From assembly GCF_033807575.1 (NCBI RefSeq), contig NC_084718.1:18183991-18247990 (forward strand): a stretch of DNA of 64,000 bases, in the 5' to 3' direction. The notes beneath the pieces are model-generated. The model searched no databases. It had not been told where the DNA came from and saw only the letters and a program-made list of their open reading frames with translations. Below are positions 1 to 11,118 of this stretch, piece after piece; position 1 is the stretch's first letter, and the number at the start of each line of letters is the position of its first letter. The position numbers and the translations under genes were made by a program. Origin of the DNA: Cydia pomonella. Lineage: Eukaryota > Arthropoda > Insecta > Lepidoptera > Tortricidae.

Positions 1-77
1 TAGTAACAGTCCGTTGCCCCATAATTTTTCTTATCTTAACAGTCTTATGAATTCTATAATTATAAAACCTATTGAGC

Positions 78-402
78 ATGCCCGAAAGTTGTGTTAATTT
101 TAATAAGACGCCAATAATTTCCGACTCAAGTGACACTGAAAATTATTATATTAGAAAGCAAATATTAAACAAAAAAAAATAATTAAAAGAAAAGACAAAA
201 ACGTTAGGCCATCGCAAACCCAAGCGACTCCGTTTGGATTCATCATCTATGGATTCTTTAAATGAGATTGAGTCGAGTGATGAATCAACCCAAGTGCACA
301 AAAAAAGGTCACACAAGGGTGTTAAAGTAATCCTAACCCTGGAAAAAAGAAGCAAAAATGGAAAAAGTTGGATAGACAACGTTCGAAATATAAGATGTTA
401 AC
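78..402 (+). pseudogene. Possible decayed coding relic, frameshifted
   Basis: An ATG at 78 opens a short frame rich in Ser and Asp that stops at about 173. A different frame from about 185 to 402 continues with acidic Ser-rich text and then a basic Lys/Arg stretch. In a third frame the segment from about 335 reads NPGKKKQKWKKLDRQRSKY, which looks like the basic motif in several insect proteins of unknown function. The jumps between frames suggest a broken gene or transposon ORF. I do not recognise the family and the call is weak. Confidence 0.25.
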
Positions 403-542
403 ATTATTTTCTAAGAAGAATATTATGTCTTTTTGTTTTGTAAAATTATACACATTTTGTTTTTTAGGTTTTTAAATAATTAATAGAATCAGGTGTTACT
501 TTGCGGAAATCCATACTAATTAAAATAAAAAATATTACTTTG

Positions 543-840
543 TTAATCCGCAAAAAGATAACGTGCTAGTGTCAGTTCTAACTCGTTAGTATAACTTGCG
601 TATTTTTAGATGCAATTAATGTTTACACCCTCCCACTGCAAAAATAAATACGCAAATAAATATAACAACGCACCACCAAAAGTGTTTCGCCTCTCTACGA
701 GGCATCCTCAGGAGATGCTGGAGATGAGAGATGCTGACGCCCGACAACTGAACCCCTATTCAGTTGTCGGGCATAATACGCAAGTAAGTATAACGGGTTA
801 GCACTGATTGAATAGCACACGTTATCTTTTTGCGGATTAG
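543..840. repeat. Inverted-repeat (foldback) element with central hairpin
   Basis: The two ends are inverted copies of each other over about 65 bp: the left end reads TAATCCGCAAAAAGATAACG and the right end reads CGTTATCTTTTTGCGGATTA. A perfect 14-bp stem (739-752 with 759-772, loop of six) lies inside. Diverged relatives occur at 27226-27385 and 31999-32105. It is probably a non-autonomous DNA transposon; no target duplication is clear. Confidence 0.6.
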
Positions 841-842
841 CA

Positions 843-1679
843 AATTCATATTTTTGTTTTTTTTTTCAGCTGTGGGGCATTTTTTATGTTTTGAAAAAGA
901 TTTGTATGAGTACATATATTATAATATTTTCAGAAAGACTTACAATTCAATTCTATGATAAAGGATGTGATAGTACAAATATTAATTATTGAAGTTCCTA
1001 TGTCAGAGCTTTGGTTAACTTTTGACTATTAGATTGTTATTTCTATTATTTGTGTTTTTATAAAAAATAAAATAATTATATTTATGCTGAGAACATGTCT
1101 CTTATTATTTCACTTATTTTCCAAGGTGAAGAATATTATCTTGGTTTTTTTTTTATATTGTGAGACATTGTTTATTTTAATGTTAAGCATGCGAAAAGAC
1201 TTGTTTGAATACGTAATTTTGTCAGAAAGACTGATAACTTATGTGATGTAAAAGAAGATTGATCAATGTGATAGTAAAAATTAAGGTAAATAAGTATGAA
1301 CAATGTTAAAAGGTGCTCCTTTTTTCCTGACTAATTCCGTGATTAAGACTGATATGAAAGATTTTAGTAACAAGTTTACTTTTTTATTACATTTTATTGA
1401 ATAAATAACACATCCAATATACTTTTACTTTCATTTAGTACTTTCTTCATAATTATTAAGCTATAAAACTAATGTCGAATATGATTCTATCTGCAAAATG
1501 TGTCAAAATTATAATTATGCAGATTTATAAACAATAATTATGTAACCAAAAATTAAATAAAAAACGGCGCGTCAAAACTATGTTATATAATTTAGAAAAA
1601 TAATCAGAATAAATGACTTAAATTTGATAACCTAATTCACACATAGAACCTTTTATAGTGAGTCGGACACTTTCTTTAC
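843..1679. other. AT-rich DNA, nothing recognised
   Basis: I see no convincing coding frame, RNA gene or named repeat in this stretch; it is AT-rich with many short homopolymers. Confidence 0.5.
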
Positions 1680-1818
1680 GAAGTATAATATTCTAAGTCC
1701 CAGATAGACGTAGATTTTATAGAAAATTGTAACCAAGTATAATGTTCTAAGTACCAGATAGACCTGCTTACGTAGTTTTTAAAGAAAATTGTAACCAAGT
1801 ATAATATTCTAAGTGGTA
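1680..1818. repeat. Short imperfect tandem repeat, about 2.3 units
   Basis: The unit begins AAGTATAATATTCTAAGT, continues with CCAGATAGAC, and ends with AGAAAATTGTAACC. Two units of 54 and 62 bp are followed by a third partial unit. Confidence 0.7.
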
Positions 1819-2439
1819 AATCGAACAGTATACACAACGGTGAGCAAATAGTTATAACTTAATCCAGTGGACTATCTGCATTTTCTCAAAAACTACAATT
1901 AAATTGAGTTATATGAAAATAAAATAAGCAATAAAATAAAATAATAATCAAGTGTGCCAAATTTCAGGTTATTATCTATAAAACGAAAAAAAGTATAAGG
2001 ATTCTACTTCTGTTTTGCTCTCCTGTAAAGTTGTCATTTCTCAATTAGAATCATATACGTTGTTGTCGTCGATTTATTCTTTGAAAATCTGAAAAAAAAA
2101 ATTATTCGCGAATAGAGACGATTTTTTTATGGAGAATAGGCAGGCGTTTGACCACAATCACACCTGATAGTAAGTGATGATTGTTTATTCGAATAATTAT
2201 TTAGATGAAAAATTGTTCAAATAATGCCCAACTCCGGTCGGCTCCTAGCTCCTATGCTACGCCAGTATATTAAAGACACTGTCACACTAGATTGCGCAAA
2301 TTACGACCCCCAGCTAAATAATGTTTAGTTGAATTCCACGTCACGGCGTCTACATTATTACTGCGAACGGGCGGGATTAAAATTCCAGCCGTCACAGCCA
2401 ATATTACGATGGGGAGACGAATATTGGGAGCTTAAGGTG

Positions 2440-2560
2440 ATGTTCGAATTCAGTTTGCACCAATATTGCGGTATTGCACCGCGACAGTACTGCCGACTGC
2501 AATACCGCTGCAGTCAACTTCAGTTACTGCAGGAAACGACAAATTTAATATAAATTTCTC
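2440..2560. repeat. GCAGT-rich palindromic repeat, copy 1
   Basis: The segment is built of short words such as GCAGT and TATTGC arranged with both polarities. It is related to 2988-3145 and 39878-40060. It is probably a short foldback element. Confidence 0.45.
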
Positions 2561-2582
2561 GGTAAAATTACCTATATGATAT

Positions 2583-2850
2583 TGTCGTCAATAAGTAAGT
2601 AAATCTTTTCATAGCGATAAGAACGCCTGTTGTTACCTAGCTTTTAAGTGTATTTTCATTCCTGTCTATTTTTAACTGCATGGTGCACAATAAATAATAT
2701 TTACTTACTTACTCAAATATTCTTTATTGCACCACATACAAAACAAATTCAAACAAGATTTATAATATAAATAAAGGTAGCAACAGGCGGTCTTATCGCT
2801 GTAAGCGACAACCTCAAGGTTTTCCGCAACCTCTTCCAGACAACCTTAGG
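2583..2850. repeat. Two LINE-like 3' tails in inverted arrangement
   Basis: The left half reads toward CACAATAAATAATATTTAC and carries CGATAAGAACGCCTGTTGTTACC. The right half (about 2706-2850) is the reverse of a similar sequence, with TTCTTTATTGCACC and CAACAGGCGGTCTTATCGC. A third fragment is at 32195-32270. The AATAAA-type ends suggest 3' tails of a retroelement inserted head to head. Confidence 0.5.
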
Positions 2851-2987
2851 GTAGCAGGATATGAAGAACAAAAAACTTTTAAAACAGGTAGTGCACTAAT
2901 AAATTACAGGAGTAAGAAAGTTACACACACATTAACAAATAGTATACATATTAAATAAATATATAGCAATACATCTAAGATACATTA

Positions 2988-3145
2988 ATGCAGTCCGAAG
3001 CAGTATTGCAGTGCGACATTATTATCAAAATCGATGTTACTGCCCGGATTTTTGATATTAGCAGCAGCAATGCAGTCGGCAGTAATGTCACGGTGCAATA
3101 CTGCTGCACTAATGCCGATGCAGTCTGAATCCGTACAGTACCTTT
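2988..3145. repeat. GCAGT-rich palindromic repeat, copy 2
   Basis: It shares TCAAAATCGATGTT and the following TGCCCGG with the intronic copy at 39878-40060. It has the same palindromic GCAGT word pattern as 2440-2560. Confidence 0.5.
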
Positions 3146-3352
3146 AAGACGGGGTGAAGAATATTGAGGGCTTATGGTCGGTTTAAATCAAGGTTTATCT
3201 TGTTTACACGTGTTTAATTTTAGGGTAATACCACAGGACAGGTAGGTAGTGTCAGCATCTAATAGAGACAGGCCAATTCGAACGTATACTGACTGATATT
3301 TCTTCTTAGCAATCATTAACTAATTACAACCTACTTAATAAGAAATAAATAT

Positions 3353-3445
3353 TATAGGACATTCCTACACAAATTGACGAAGTCCCATAGTAAGCTCCAT
3401 AAGGCTTGGGCCACAGATTCTTAGACAATGATGATTATGATGAAT
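3353..3445 (-). repeat. SINE-3 3' fragment
   Basis: It contains ACACAAATTGACGAAGTCCC and AAGCTCCATAAGGCTTG, the tail portion of the tRNA-headed SINE seen complete at 59866-60118. The tRNA-like head is missing, as expected for 5' truncation. Confidence 0.65.
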
Positions 3446-3713
3446 ATATATATAAACGAAAACGTCACGTTTGACACTGACATATCCAATCCATATCGTA
3501 TCTTTAGGAAATGTTTGACGTATCTTTAAGTTCAAATCGGGCAGCTAGTTAATATTACGACGAATATAATTTCGTGTTCATATTATTGCTTCAACGCGAT
3601 ATAATAATAAACCTTTTTATTCCTTAAATAAAGTATACAATATATTAAAAACATTTGTTTCTTTAAATTGTTGAAACTATGAAGAGTATGTATATGAATA
3701 TTTGATGTTTTAT

Positions 3714-5375
3714 TTAAGGTCCCGTTCGGGTAAAGGTCTCCTCCAAATTTTTCCAGACACTTCGGTCTTTGGCTTTCTCTGTCCAGTTTGTACCGGCTAC
3801 TTGATATATCTCATCTGCCCACCGTTCTTTTGGCCTTCCTTGTTTTCTCTTGCCTACTGGACCTTTCCAAGTTGTCGCTTTTAGTGTCCATCTTTTGTCA
3901 GAGTAGCGAGCTATGTGGCCTGCCCACTTCCATTTGAGGCGTTTAGCATGTTGTAAAGCGTCTATAACATTTGTTTTATTTCTAATGTCAATGTTTCTTT
4001 TCTTGTCTTTAAGTTTGATGTTCAGGATGCTCCGCTCCATAGCTCGTTGACAAATTTGAATTTTATGTTTTGTTTCTTCATTGTATATCCAGGTTTGGCT
4101 TGCATAGGTGAGGCAAGGAAGGAGGCACGAGTCCATAATCTTCTTTTTAGTTAAAAGAGGGAGACTAGATTTAAGTACTTCCTTGTAGGACCAGAACTTG
4201 TTCCATGAAAGGGTGATTCTTCGATCCAGCTCATCTATGTCTCTTGACTTTTTGAAAGATATCAGCTTCCCTAGGTATATATACTGATCTTCATAGTCTA
4301 GTTGTGTTCCATCAATCAATATAGGTGTCTTTTTACTATTAGTAATAATTTTTGTTTTGGAAGCATTAAGTCTTAGTCCAATATTGTTGCTAGCGGTGCT
4401 CAGTTCTTGTATCATATCTTTTAGTTGTTTTGCGGTTTCCGAGAAAATAGCTATATCGTCTGCAAAACGTAAATTGCTAAGAAATTTACCATCAACGTAG
4501 ATACCTTTTTTATTCCATTTCAAGGTTTTCATAATGTCTTGCAGGACTGCAATGAAAAGTTTTGGTGACAGGGGGTCGCCCTGCTTTACACCTCTACATA
4601 TTTTTATTTCTGGGCCTAGTCTATCCAACTTCACTCTGCTAACACTGTTACTATAAATGTTTTTTATTATTTCTATGTATTGTTTAGGTATATTCTGATG
4701 TTCTAATGCCTTCCATATGCTTTCATGGGATATTGAGTCAAAAGCCTTGGTATAATCGATAAACGCAATGTAAAGGGGTTTTTTTAGCTCCTCAAAATTT
4801 TCTATAATTTGTTGTGTTGTGTGAATATGATCGATGGTACAGTAGTTTTTTCTAAACCCCGCTTGCTCAATGGGCTGGTGTTGTTCGATGTTAGCCTCTA
4901 ATCTCTTTTCTATGCATGATGCGAATAGTTTATAGAGTGTCGGTAGTAGGCTGATTGGACGATAGTTGCTCACATCCTTCGGGTCTCCTTTTTTGTAAAG
5001 TAGTATTATTCTTGATTCTGCCCAGTTTGATGGTATTTTCCTGTCTCGCAATATTTTATTGAATAATAGGGTCAATGGTGTTACTAAAAGATATTTTCCT
5101 ATTTTTATACTTTCATTTGGAATGTTATCTTGGCCAGGGCTTTTATAATTTTTCAGGTTTTTAATTCTTTCAATAATTTCCTGTTCATCAAAAAGCTTAA
5201 TTGAAGCTGTAGGTGCAGGTGTTGAAGTCTGGCATGTTTTAGAACTATGGTTGTGATCATGGTACAGGTTCCTATAGAATTCTGTAGCTATATTAACTAT
5301 CTCCATTCTTGACTGTTGCTTTTTTACTACTGTATTTGTAGCTAGGTTTGGTATCCATTCCTTAGCCGATATAGA
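3714..5375 (-). mobile_element. RTE-like non-LTR retrotransposon, 5'-truncated, reverse transcriptase ORF
   Basis: An uninterrupted frame of 530 codons runs from 5306 to the stop at 3714, and the same frame stays open upstream to about 5375 with sequence typical of the family (KEWIPNL, then the SRMEIVNIATEFYRNLY region). The core is a reverse transcriptase: NYRPISLLPTLYKLF, then DYTKAFDS, GVKQGDPLSPKLF, and the catalytic FADD near residue 281. The C-terminal tail has the WAGHIAR, GRPKERWADE and W...LEE pattern of RTE-type elements. The apurinic endonuclease domain normally upstream is absent, so the copy is 5'-truncated and cannot be autonomous. The intact frame suggests a fairly recent insertion. 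Clade assignment is by eye. Confidence 0.85.
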
Positions 5376-6404
5376 TACTAAAAACTTTAAAGCGTGTTTA
5401 CGAGTATAATATACTTTATGAAAATAACCATATATTATATGAAAACTATATTTAACTAACTATATACATACTAAAAACTTTAAAGCGTCTTTATGAATAT
5501 ATATGAAAATTATATCACAACCTCATTTAAGTGTTACAACGTTGTGTGACGTAGTTGTAATAATCTACTTTAAATGTCCATATATTTATATCAATATACC
5601 TAACAAATAAAAATTAATTTATATTAGATTTATTTATATTTAATGGCAATGAAGAGTAATTTAATAAATAACAATTGTTCATCAAATATTGTCAGTGTCT
5701 CGAGCAGTAAATAAACAAAACAAAAAGGGTTGTTTTATTTTTATGCGATTTGAAACTTTTCCGTTCAGCTTATGAAACAGAGACTACTACTTAATAGAGT
5801 CTGTTAATTGCCATGAAAAAGTTATTCCAGCTTTCTGGCATTTTTAGAAGTTAACTTGTCCGTAGTTTTAAGTCTGACGGATTTCCTCTCCCTCTCGCTT
5901 TAGTGCCATCTACAGCATCGAGTATACTTGACTGTCGCAATGACTCAAAATGTTTAATTTTTTTATGATTTTGGAGACAATCGAGCAGATCAATTGCCTG
6001 ACGCTAAACAATTACCCTTGCCCAACACCAGAGGGGTTGCCAGCTCATATGGGAGTACACTCTTTTTCCTGAATTCCGCGCAATCTTCCACCAGTTATCG
6101 GCTTAGGCATAAAAATCGACAGTCTTTATTTTTCACTCGTGTCTGCCTCAAACGTAATTACAATCTGCAGACACACGGAGAGTAAATAACATTCGCTTTT
6201 TCCGGATTCTGTGGATTTCGTGGCAAATTCGACTTCCATTTAATCACATCTATCATTCGTGATTTTCTCATCACACTTCCGAGGTCACAATGGCTCTTGG
6301 GGTGCTGAAAAAACATGGTCGCAATAAAAATAAAAAGCGGAAGGGGCTTTGTTAGGGGTGGGACGAGGCGTCGACAGTTTCCCGTATCCCACTCTTTTAT
6401 TTAT
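5376..6404. other. No gene seen; diverged direct repeat at its left end
   Basis: The phrase ACTAAAAACTTTAAAGCGT occurs twice, near 5387 and 5470, in similar surroundings, so a roughly 83-bp direct repeat is present. A related phrase (TATGAAAACTATATCGCAAC) is found near 60162. The rest is unrecognised. Confidence 0.5.
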
Positions 6405-6411
6405 ATAGGAT

Positions 6412-6579
6412 ATACTGAAAATCGAAGGGAAAATTGGAACAGGGAAAAGAAAAACTACATTGATAGATAATCTTAGGAGTTGGACAGGAATGGACGCTGC
6501 TACGCTTGGCAAAAAGACTGCGAATAGAGAAGAGTTTCGGACTGTAGTAGCCGACATCCGTAGAGGATATGGTATCTAA
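6412..6579 (+). pseudogene. LINE C-terminal remnant
   Basis: The plus strand encodes KIEGKIGTGKRKTTLIDNLR, then SWTGMDAATL, and finally FRTVVADIRRGYGI before a stop. This is the C-terminal tail found in many insect non-LTR retrotransposons (GKR...W...A.DRE.FR.VVA). Only this tail is present. Confidence 0.6.
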
Positions 6580-6734
6580 ATAAGATACTGAAAATGCCTT
6601 GATGGTTGACTGGTAGAGAATGCCGTTAGGCATTGAGTCCGCTATTTGTACTTTACTTGTTATATTGAGCAATGAAATTTAAATAAATAATTACTAAAAT
6701 CGCCGTTAAGTGCGCACACGCTATGAAAATAAAA

Positions 6735-6895
6735 AATAAATATTATAGGACATATTTTTACACAAATTGACTTAGCCCCACGGTAAGCTCAATAAAGCTT
6801 GTGTTGTGGGTACTTAACTATGATATTTTATAATTGTATACACTTAAATATATATAAATAATCGATGACTCAGGAACAAACATCCATGCTCATCG
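6735..6895 (-). repeat. SINE-3, diverged partial copy
   Basis: It contains ACACAAATTGACTTAGCCCC, AAGCTCAATAAAGCTTGTG and, further on, GACTCAGGAACAAACATCC. These match the body of the complete SINE-3 at 59866-60118 in the same orientation. The tRNA head is missing. Confidence 0.7.
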
Positions 6896-7855
6896 ACACT
6901 GCTCGCTTCTTTGGCCTTATAATTCCTATTTAACTTTACGTTTTATGACTAATTGGTGAAAATTATATTTCGTCAACTATAAAAAACCCGAAAAACCACT
7001 TTTTCGGCTAATTCACTTTTAAAAAGCCCGGGAAATCCCGGGAGCCCATCACTAAGCTTTATTCCGCTTGCAGTAACTAGATCTGGCTGTAGAGTTTCCA
7101 CTCGACGGACGTTGGATTTAAATCCCTTGTTTGAATTAACTCGTACTGTAATACGTACTCGTTTGAGTTGAGTCGATAGTGATGTACGCTTATGGATACT
7201 CGTGTGTCTGCTGTTTCTTTTTTTGCAAAATTGGCTCTGATATTTTCTATTGCGTATTGGCAAAGAATCAAGTAACGTAATTGGGTACTAGACACATGTT
7301 GAATATTATAACAAAATATAGTTAAATGGATATAAAATGAGCCACCCATTATAAAAAAGTTGAATGTAAAAAATTATATTGCGATTATAAAAAAACACAA
7401 GGCTCCAAAGTCTCAAAAATAAAATTATTTTTGTCATTGTATTATAATTATAAGTGCCTTTTTCCTTATTTTTGCTGCGCCCAAAATGTGATCTATAATA
7501 TGTCTATAATTATATTTATATATCATCTCTGTAACCATTATGTGCAATAAATGTATTGAGTATTGAGTATCCATAAAGAGTAGGTATAAAATAGTTTCGG
7601 GTACCTATCCGTATAAATATCCGTTATTGTTAATTAAATTGATTTACGTATTTTAGTAGAACGAAAAATATCCCAATATTTTATATGATGCTTAGAGTAA
7701 AACACAACAATTTAAAATTCAATTGTATAAAACGTCATAAAATATATAAAAAAACACGACAGTACTCTACTAGCACATTTCTATATTGCAAATCTATAAT
7801 TATTATTGTTATAATTAATTATTATTTTTCCCTAAGATTAAATCTAACCGGCTTC
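6896..7855. other. AT-rich DNA, nothing recognised
   Basis: No supported gene. Short open frames are not conserved-looking and overlap on both strands. Confidence 0.5.
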
Positions 7856-8275
7856 TATACACCGTGGGCCAATTAAACCCGACAGATTTTAACCACGCAT
7901 TCCTGAGGTCATAAGGAGCAAAAAATGTTATATGAGTCTTGGCCAAATTGGCCAAAAAAAATTGTTTTTTTTTGCCGAAAAAAAAAATTTCTTTTGCGTT
8001 TTCTGCACACGACACGTTATTTATTTTTACACCTTGGTGAAAAAAAATCATTACAACAAATAAGTAAAGTGTTTTTTTTATTTACAGACGAAAATGGCGA
8101 GTTTACTTTAAAACTTTAATATCTGTCAGTAGGTATGTCTAAACCAAGTCACATAGTGGCAGCGTCACAGCTAAAAAGGCGTTTTTGACTAAGTTATAAA
8201 AGAAACAAATTTTAACAGAAATTGTCATTATCTCTAAAACAAGACCGATTTCAGAAAACATTGTATGACATTTTA

Positions 8276-11056
8276 CAAACATTGTATGGCCTTATGGCGG
8301 GGTCGGTATCCTGTGGAGGAAAAATGTGTTTGACGCGGTATCGGTTGTAAAGTGCAATAGTGCGCGTATAACGGCAATCAGAATACAATCGGCTGGGCGT
8401 TCGCTAGTGTTATTCTCTGTTTACATGCCTACGGACTGCGCGGAGAACGTTGCGGAGTTTACGGAGTGTATGGGCGAGATTGCTGCTGTAGTTGAGGAGT
8501 GCAAGGTGGACTCAGTGCTAGTAATTGGTGACTTTAATGCGCATCCCGGTAATAGGTTTGGTAACGAACTTAAGGATTTTTGTGGTGACCAAGCCTGGCG
8601 TTGTGCGGACATTGAGATGCTGGGACAGGACTCGAACTCATATACGTACGTGAGTGATGCACATGGTACGACGAGCTGGCTGGACCATTGTATTGTATCT
8701 GAAGCGGCGTGGCCAATGATAGTGAACGTCAGGATACAATACAATGTTTTCTGGTCGGATCATTTCCCTCTTGAAATAGTCTGTGATTTTAGTGTATTAA
8801 GAGTTAAGACAACGAATGAAATAAAGGAATCAAATAAAGTTGTATGGGGGGAAAGAAAGCCGTGTCAAGTTGCTTTGTATCAGGAACACTGTAATAGGGT
8901 ACTAAGATGCATTGATTTTCCCCATGAGCTGACAGAATGCTGTGATCGGCTTTGTACTAACACAGAACATAGGCGAATTATTAATGACTTACATGCTAAT
9001 CTAATAGATGCTTTAAAACATGCCGCATCTATGAGCTGTGAGAGTACAAAGGCGAATTTCTGGAGAAAGAAACAAGTGGTCGGGTGGAACAAGCATGTGA
9101 AACCACTTCATGCGGAGGCTCGACTTAGTTTTCAGACTTGGGTTCTGCATGGAAAACCTAGGTCGGGGCGCTTTTTTGACGACATGGTAGAAACAAGAAG
9201 AAAGTTTAAACAAAAATTAAAATGGTGTCAGAACAACGCGGACCAGATTAAAGCGGACATTCTTGCTAGACATCATACAGACAAGAATTTTAGCAGTTTC
9301 TGGAAGCAGACGAGTAAAATGGGTCCTAGGTCGAGCCTTCCTGTGAACGTAATGGGTGAAAGTAATCCGGAAAGAATAGCGGAGCTGTTCAAAGCCCATT
9401 TCAAAGTCGAGTCGCCGCTGGGCTCATCAAGGGATCCGCCCATGTCAGTGCAGTTTGGCTCTAGAACGCCTATAAGGTTTACAGCCAGTGAGGTGAAAGC
9501 AGCGGTGAAGGGCATGACCCGCGGAAAGTCACCTGGGCATGATTCTCTTAGCATAGAACATCTCCAGTATGCCGGGGATCATTTGCCTAGGGTACTGGCC
9601 ATGCTCTTCACTCTATGCATTAGTCATAGTTACTTACCTGACGAGATGATTAAAACGGTCGTAGTACCTGTACCTAAAAACCGTACAGGCGATGCGTCGG
9701 ATATAAGTAACTATAGACCCATCTCATTGGCTACCATAGTAAGTAAGGTGTTGGACAGTATGCTTGATAAGACACTGGAGAAGATTGTGCCGCTCCACGA
9801 CGCCCAGTTCGGGTTTAGGTCAGGTCTATCAACTGAGGCTGCGGTTCTGTGCCTCAAGCATACTGTCCGATATTACACAGATCGTAGAACACCGGTCTAT
9901 GCATGCTTCTTGGACTTATCCAAGGCATTCGACCTGGTGTCCTACGATCTCCTATGGAAGAAGCTAAACCAAGCGGCGGTACCTGGAGAGCTGGTTGAGC
10001 TATTTAAATATTGGTACAGTAACCAGAGTAACAGGATAAGATGGGCGGGTTCGCTGTCTGACTCTTACAAATTGCAGTGCGGTGTGAGACAGGGAGGCCT
10101 AACTTCGCCAAGGCTGTTCTGCCTATATATGGATCACCTGATTCAGGAGCTCAGCGGCACTCGAGCGGGCTGTTCAGTCGGAGGACAGTGCTTCAATAAC
10201 ATCAGCTACGCTGATGATATGGTGCTGCTTAGCCCTTCGGTTTGCGCACTTAATAATTTACTGGCCATATGTGAAAGATACGCGGAGGTACATGGCCTCA
10301 GGTACAATTCTAGTAAGACTGAGTTACTAATTTTCAAAGCCGGCACTAAAACATATAGCATAGTTCCACCAGTCATGTTAGGAGGCGTTCAGTTGAAATT
10401 AGTAACACAGTTTAAGTACCTGGGGCATTGGGTCACTGCGTCTCAAAATGATGACATGGACGTTGAGAGGGAGCGCAGGGCTCTATCAGTGAGAGGCAAC
10501 ATGTTGATCCGCAGGTTTGCAAAATGCACAACAAGTGTTAAAATAACCTTGTTCAGATCTTATTGCCAAACTTTTTACACTTGCAGCCTGTGGATCAACT
10601 GCACGAAAAAAGCCTATAGTGCGCTGCGCGTCCTCTACAATAACGCGTTCAGGATGCTGATGGGGCTGCCACGGTACTGCAGTGCGTCGGGGATGTTCGC
10701 GGAGGCATACACGGACGATTTTCATGCCATTATGCGCAAACGCGTCGCGTCCCTGATGCGTCGTGTTCGTGGTAGCCCCAACAGGCTCTTGAGCGCGGTC
10801 GCAGGGGCCCATGACAGCCCGATATTTGGCCACTGGGCGAAATCTCACGCGCCACATGCCAACTACGACAAATAATAATTAGTTTAATATAATGTGATTG
10901 ATAATTTTAATTTAATTTATTTGATAATTTTAATGTAATTTAATTGATAATTTTGATTTAATAATGTTAATTTAATGTAAATATTTTGATTGTTTGTTGT
11001 TTTGTGTGTTATGGATATTTTCCGAAATAAATGCTTTTTATTTATTTATTTTATTT
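8276..11056 (+). mobile_element. CR1-like non-LTR retrotransposon, 5'-truncated
   Basis: The insertion interrupts an older transposon (7860-11118). It begins inside the endonuclease coding region and ends with an AT-rich 3' tail. The tail (about 10893-10985) has a small tandem repeat on the theme TTGATAATTTTAATTTAATT and ends in T/A-rich repeats instead of poly(A), as CR1-type elements often do. A different subfamily of the same element is at 27700-29315 on the other strand. Confidence 0.8.
8281..10875 (+). CDS. CR1-like ORF2: endonuclease plus reverse transcriptase (N-terminally truncated)
   Basis: The frame is open from about 8281 to the stop at 10873-10875 without interruption; numbering residues from 8326, it has 849 codons. 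There is no real start codon because the element is truncated. The sequence opens in the apurinic-like endonuclease: PYGGVGILWRKNV at 8290, VIGDFNAHPG near residues 66-75, and the catalytic SDHFPL at 144-149. The reverse transcriptase follows: GKSPGHDSLS, NYRPISLATIVSKV, LDLSKAFDLVSYD, GVRQGGLTSPRLF, and the active-site YADD at about 628-631. The C-terminus has LGHWVTA and the LPRYCSASGMF region. The motifs are intact. Assignment to CR1 and not a sister clade (Jockey or Rex1) is by eye. Confidence 0.85.
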   Translation: MVWPYGGVGILWRKNVFDAVSVVKCNSARITAIRIQSAGRSLVLFSVYMPTDCAENVAEFTECMGEIAAVVEECKVDSVLVIGDFNAHPGNRFGNELKDFCGDQAWRCADIEMLGQDSNSYTYVSDAHGTTSWLDHCIVSEAAWPMIVNVRIQYNVFWSDHFPLEIVCDFSVLRVKTTNEIKESNKVVWGERKPCQVALYQEHCNRVLRCIDFPHELTECCDRLCTNTEHRRIINDLHANLIDALKHAASMSCESTKANFWRKKQVVGWNKHVKPLHAEARLSFQTWVLHGKPRSGRFFDDMVETRRKFKQKLKWCQNNADQIKADILARHHTDKNFSSFWKQTSKMGPRSSLPVNVMGESNPERIAELFKAHFKVESPLGSSRDPPMSVQFGSRTPIRFTASEVKAAVKGMTRGKSPGHDSLSIEHLQYAGDHLPRVLAMLFTLCISHSYLPDEMIKTVVVPVPKNRTGDASDISNYRPISLATIVSKVLDSMLDKTLEKIVPLHDAQFGFRSGLSTEAAVLCLKHTVRYYTDRRTPVYACFLDLSKAFDLVSYDLLWKKLNQAAVPGELVELFKYWYSNQSNRIRWAGSLSDSYKLQCGVRQGGLTSPRLFCLYMDHLIQELSGTRAGCSVGGQCFNNISYADDMVLLSPSVCALNNLLAICERYAEVHGLRYNSSKTELLIFKAGTKTYSIVPPVMLGGVQLKLVTQFKYLGHWVTASQNDDMDVERERRALSVRGNMLIRRFAKCTTSVKITLFRSYCQTFYTCSLWINCTKKAYSALRVLYNNAFRMLMGLPRYCSASGMFAEAYTDDFHAIMRKRVASLMRRVRGSPNRLLSAVAGAHDSPIFGHWAKSHAPHANYDK

Positions 11057-11118
11057 AGTCTCTAAATGCGGTCAAGAATACACCTTTGAAATCTGTCGGG
11101 TTTAATTGGCCCACGGTG

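Larger units (their letters stand above)
7860..11118. mobile_element. Inverted-repeat DNA transposon (non-autonomous), split by a CR1 insertion
   Basis: The left end (7860-7890) starts CACCGTGGGCCAATTAAACC and the right end (11088-11118) is its reverse complement at about 30 of 31 positions. TATA flanks both sides (7856-7859, 11119-11122), compatible with a TA or TATA target duplication. The element is in two parts: 7860-8275 and 11057-11118. A second, unsplit copy at 35929-36385 has GACATTTTAGTCTCTAAATG where this one is interrupted, which proves that the DNA between is a later insertion. Without the insertion the element is about 480 bp and codes for nothing visible. Confidence 0.85.

Noticed and set aside
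610..801. 63-codon frame
   Set aside because: It lies within the foldback element, across its central hairpin.
8421..9554. Antisense frames inside the CR1-like ORF
   Set aside because: They mirror a real coding frame on the opposite strand and have no features of their own.
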